Origin: a virus
Strand: one strand, 5' to 3'
Length of the DNA stretch: 34,388 nucleotides
IMG/VR virus record: IMGVR_UViG_3300025118_005059
Span: 1 to 34,388 of that record
The first letter of the stretch is position 1. The number at the start of each line of letters is the position of its first letter. Made by a program: the position numbers and the translations under genes. Of the stretch, positions 32,263 through 34,388 are shown piece by piece. The notes beneath the pieces were generated by a model. That model was not told the DNA's origin. It saw only the letters and a list, made by a program, of their open reading frames with translations, and did no database searches.

Positions 32263-33314
32263 TAATCAATTATAAAATCAGTCAAATTTCCCCAATCATG
32301 TTTATGATGATGATAGTCTGCATTTAATATCTCTAAAAACTCTTGGTGTTCCGGGTGTCTAGTGTCAAAAATATTATGCTCATTGAATTCTTTTTCGTTC
32401 ATGTGACCCCAATTGAATATTCTCGAAGTGTAAGACCCGAAATCATGTGCCTGTGCTATTTGTATAAATTCAGGTATACTTTTATAATTATTTCTCTGTA
32501 CACACATATCTAATCGTATACTTGTTAAACCTAAAGAACCGATAAAGTGAAGGTTCTTTTGTAAACGATCCCAATTTCCTCCAACTCTTACTTTATCATA
32601 ATGCTCTTTTATACCACCATCAAGACTAATAATAGCACTTACAGGAAGGCTATGTATAGTTTCTAACTGATTCCATCGTGCTTCGTCCCACAATACACCG
32701 TTTGTTTGAAAATTAATTGTAATTAGAGGGTTCTTCTTAGGGTCAATTTTTTTAAGTAGTTCAAAGAATGATGGTGAACCGAACGGATCACCTGATCCAG
32801 TTATATTAAGGTTTACTGAATGAGGTTTACTATGAATCATGCGAAGTAGTCGCTTATTGATCATTAGTGTTGTTTTATATTTCTCAGGATTACTTTTAAG
32901 AGTATATTGAATTAGGTTTTTTCTACAGCTAGGACATCTCAGATTACAAGACTTATCATAACACAAATTAATAGTTTCAGGAGGATCAGCTACCTCTAAT
33001 TCATATTCAAGAATAAATTTTAATTTATCCCCATGTTTACCATCCATTATATCTTGTCGTGTAGGTAATTGCTTATTTTGTATCATAGGACATTCCGTTT
33101 TATTACACATACAAAAACTTCCATCTAAGATACTTCTACGGAACGCTCTACTCTTCTTACTATTCCATTCTTCGTAGAAATCTAAAGTAGGAGTTAAGTC
33201 TCCTATTCTATTATGGTTAACCCATCGCGGGCAGCAATTATATAATCCCTTTTCTTGGATTTCTAAAAAAGTCCATGGGTGGTCACAAAACCTAGTTGCA
33301 AGATCATCCTTCAT
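32262..33314 (-). CDS. radical SAM protein with N-terminal SPASM-like cysteine domain
   Basis: The 350-residue protein has the [4Fe-4S] SAM motif SCNLRCPSC (122-130, CX3CX2C), a GSGDPFGSP loop in place of GGEP, and NFQTNGVLW. It is likely a radical SAM enzyme modifying a peptide or sugar. Unusually the cysteine-rich region comes first: C10, C27, C28, C68, C70 and C75, with the SPASM-like [18 protein letters not shown] between. SPASM domains normally follow the radical SAM barrel; the C-terminus here has no cysteines. It is the first gene of the minus-strand arm, 18 bp from the divergent start at 33333. Confidence 0.84.
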   Translation of the reverse strand: MKDDLATRFCDHPWTFLEIQEKGLYNCCPRWVNHNRIGDLTPTLDFYEEWNSKKSRAFRRSILDGSFCMCNKTECPMIQNKQLPTRQDIMDGKHGDKLKFILEYELEVADPPETINLCYDKSCNLRCPSCRKNLIQYTLKSNPEKYKTTLMINKRLLRMIHSKPHSVNLNITGSGDPFGSPSFFELLKKIDPKKNPLITINFQTNGVLWDEARWNQLETIHSLPVSAIISLDGGIKEHYDKVRVGGNWDRLQKNLHFIGSLGLTSIRLDMCVQRNNYKSIPEFIQIAQAHDFGSYTSRIFNWGHMNEKEFNEHNIFDTRHPEHQEFLEILNADYHHHKHDWGNLTDFIID

Positions 33315-33332
33315 GTATAATTATTTACAATT

Positions 33333-33701
33333 ATGGATATTTATTTCAATGGAGTTGAGTATAAACCAACTGAGAAGGAAGTAGAAGAGATTACTTTTTT
33401 AGGTACTAAGACTTTGCAAGCGAAGGTAAAGCCTCAATTAACAATATTTTGGAATCCGTTAACGTGGGATTGGACTAAGCTAGGCGATAAGGAAGCTTAT
33501 GAAACAAAATATAAGCGCAAGACTCGTGCTGTGTATTTTAAGGATAAGGTCTTTCTTGTTGAAAACTCAAAATTTAAAAAGGGTATTGTAGATGATGAGT
33601 TTGTCGATACCGCCGAACTTCCAATTGGTATTGTTGTGTATTGGGAAGCTGATACTGAGCAATGGCAAATGTTAGGCTATAAAGAAAATCTTTTGAGATA
33701 A
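33333..33701 (+). CDS. hypothetical protein, Trp-rich beta protein
   Basis: I do not recognise this 122-residue protein. It is Lys/Glu/Trp-rich, probably mostly beta strands, with TIFWNPLTWDWTKLG (37-51), RAVYFKDKVFLVE and PIGIVVYWEADTEQW. No signal peptide or membrane segment is seen. Codon use (more CTT, AAG and GTT) and slightly higher GC differ mildly from the sugar genes. It stands between the radical SAM gene and a further glycosyltransferase. A TATAAT box (33316-33321) ends 11 nt before the ATG. Confidence 0.62.
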   Translation: MDIYFNGVEYKPTEKEVEEITFLGTKTLQAKVKPQLTIFWNPLTWDWTKLGDKEAYETKYKRKTRAVYFKDKVFLVENSKFKKGIVDDEFVDTAELPIGIVVYWEADTEQWQMLGYKENLLR

Positions 33702-33715
33702 TATAATATAATATT

Positions 33716-34388
33716 ATGCTTAAACGGTCGGCTTGTTTATATACATCTAACACTGGTGTAGGGTTAACATCCGATGTTTCATTAATTCGAGATTTATTGT
33801 ATGAGGATTATGAAATCGATATTGTATATCAAGAGTTTGGTTTAGATAATAATCAACCTGCGTTTGCAAATTATGATATTGGAATTTTTATACAAGATTT
33901 TGACATCCCGTGGATTGAGAGAAATAAAATAAATGTTTTAATTGCTAATGAAGAATGGATATCTCGTGAAAAATTCCCACAACTCAAACATTTTGATAAG
34001 ATCCTCACTAAATCTACTTTCGCTAAACATTTATTAGCCCCATACAATAATAATATCGTTACTACAGGTTTTTGTACAATAGATAAAAACCTACCTGATG
34101 TTAACCCAACAAAAACCTTCTTCCACGTTGGCGGTAAAAGCTATCAAAAGAACACTGAAGATGTATTAAAATGTTTTAAGCATAAAAAATTAGAGTTAAC
34201 TCTTTTACAGAGTCAAAGAACTGATCTCGAACCGACGTCAAATGTTAATTTTATACAAGAGTATATACCTGATGAGAAAATAAAATTACATTTTAATGAT
34301 CATAGTATACATTTATGTCCGAGTATTTGTGAAGGTTGGGGTCATTACTTATATGAAGGTATGTCAACAGGGGCGTTAATTTACGCTA
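33716..34388 (+). CDS. GT4-like glycosyltransferase, cut by right edge
   Basis: The ORF is open to the window end, giving 224 visible residues. The N-terminus (LKRSACLYTSNTGVGLTSDVSLIRDLL) and FFHVGGKSYQKNTEDVL fit the GT-B fold. HLCPSICEGWGHYLYEGMSTGALIYA near the visible end matches the GT4 donor motif PSxxEGxGxxxxEAMAxG, so the catalytic region is nearly reached and little beyond the C-terminal helices is missing. A TATAAT box (33702-33707) ends 8 nt before the ATG. It shows that the sugar region continues past this window. Confidence 0.8.
   Translation, partial: MLKRSACLYTSNTGVGLTSDVSLIRDLLYEDYEIDIVYQEFGLDNNQPAFANYDIGIFIQDFDIPWIERNKINVLIANEEWISREKFPQLKHFDKILTKSTFAKHLLAPYNNNIVTTGFCTIDKNLPDVNPTKTFFHVGGKSYQKNTEDVLKCFKHKKLELTLLQSQRTDLEPTSNVNFIQEYIPDEKIKLHFNDHSIHLCPSICEGWGHYLYEGMSTGALIYA

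Noticed and set aside
1-34388. tRNA genes, CRISPR arrays, insertion sequences and attachment sites.
   Set aside because: No cloverleaf-like sequence, regularly spaced repeats, transposase or integrase was recognised on either strand; coding density leaves almost no room for them.

Overview
The window looks like part of a large, AT-rich (roughly 30% GC by eye) T4-like myovirus, most similar in layout to marine cyanophages or pelagiphages. Core T4-type genes are recognisable from their protein motifs: gp46 and gp47 (recombination nuclease), gp55 (late sigma factor), UvsW (helicase), UvsY (recombination mediator) and a PhoH-like ATPase. With them are genes typical of marine T4-like phages: FolE, a QueD-like and a QueE-like protein, a 2OG-Fe(II) oxygenase and small conserved phage ORFs. 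No tRNA, integrase, insertion sequence or CRISPR array was seen. There is no gene-free stretch over 60 bases.

Layout. Positions 1-5012 (minus strand) form a tightly overlapping recombination and late-transcription block, uvsY > uvsW > gp55 > gp47 > gp46; gp46 runs off the left edge. Positions 5058-11972 are mixed-strand metabolic and accessory genes: 2OG oxygenase, FolE (minus), two SGNH-type proteins around three small ORFs, QueD-like, QueE-like, a P-loop kinase-like ATPase, a small ORF and PhoH (minus). Positions 12020-29058 (plus) are one long chain of sugar genes, mostly overlapping by 4-30 nt. Positions 29055-33314 (minus) are a convergent arm with methyltransferases, two glycosyltransferase-like genes and a radical SAM enzyme. 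From 33333 the plus strand resumes with a hypothetical gene and another glycosyltransferase cut by the right edge.

How the genes work together. The 22-kb sugar region has its own nucleotide-sugar chemistry: a UDP-HexNAc 4,6-dehydratase-like SDR, an RmlD-like reductase, a cupin and a WecB-like 2-epimerase (together like the UDP-L-FucNAc or UDP-L-RhaNAc routes), a GDP-mannose 4,6-dehydratase-like SDR, a fused nucleotidyltransferase/GHMP kinase, a CMP-sugar synthetase-like protein and a half-size DegT-like aminotransferase. It also has many transferases: GT4, GT2, a GT2-GT32 fusion, three GT25, two GT10, a GT8-like protein and three members of an unassigned family. No flippase, polymerase or exporter is visible and nearly all products look soluble. 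I therefore infer a cytosolic glycan, built on a virion protein, on DNA or on a host precursor, rather than a self-sufficient capsule locus. FolE, QueD-like and QueE-like proteins would make a 7-deazaguanine precursor; QueC is not in the window.

Signals. Shine-Dalgarno sequences are almost absent. Several non-overlapping genes have a TATAAT-like box only 6-11 nt before the ATG, three of them with a TTGAxT box 15-16 nt further upstream. This suggests leaderless or nearly leaderless transcripts. Most genes inside the strings start within the end of the previous gene, which implies translational coupling.
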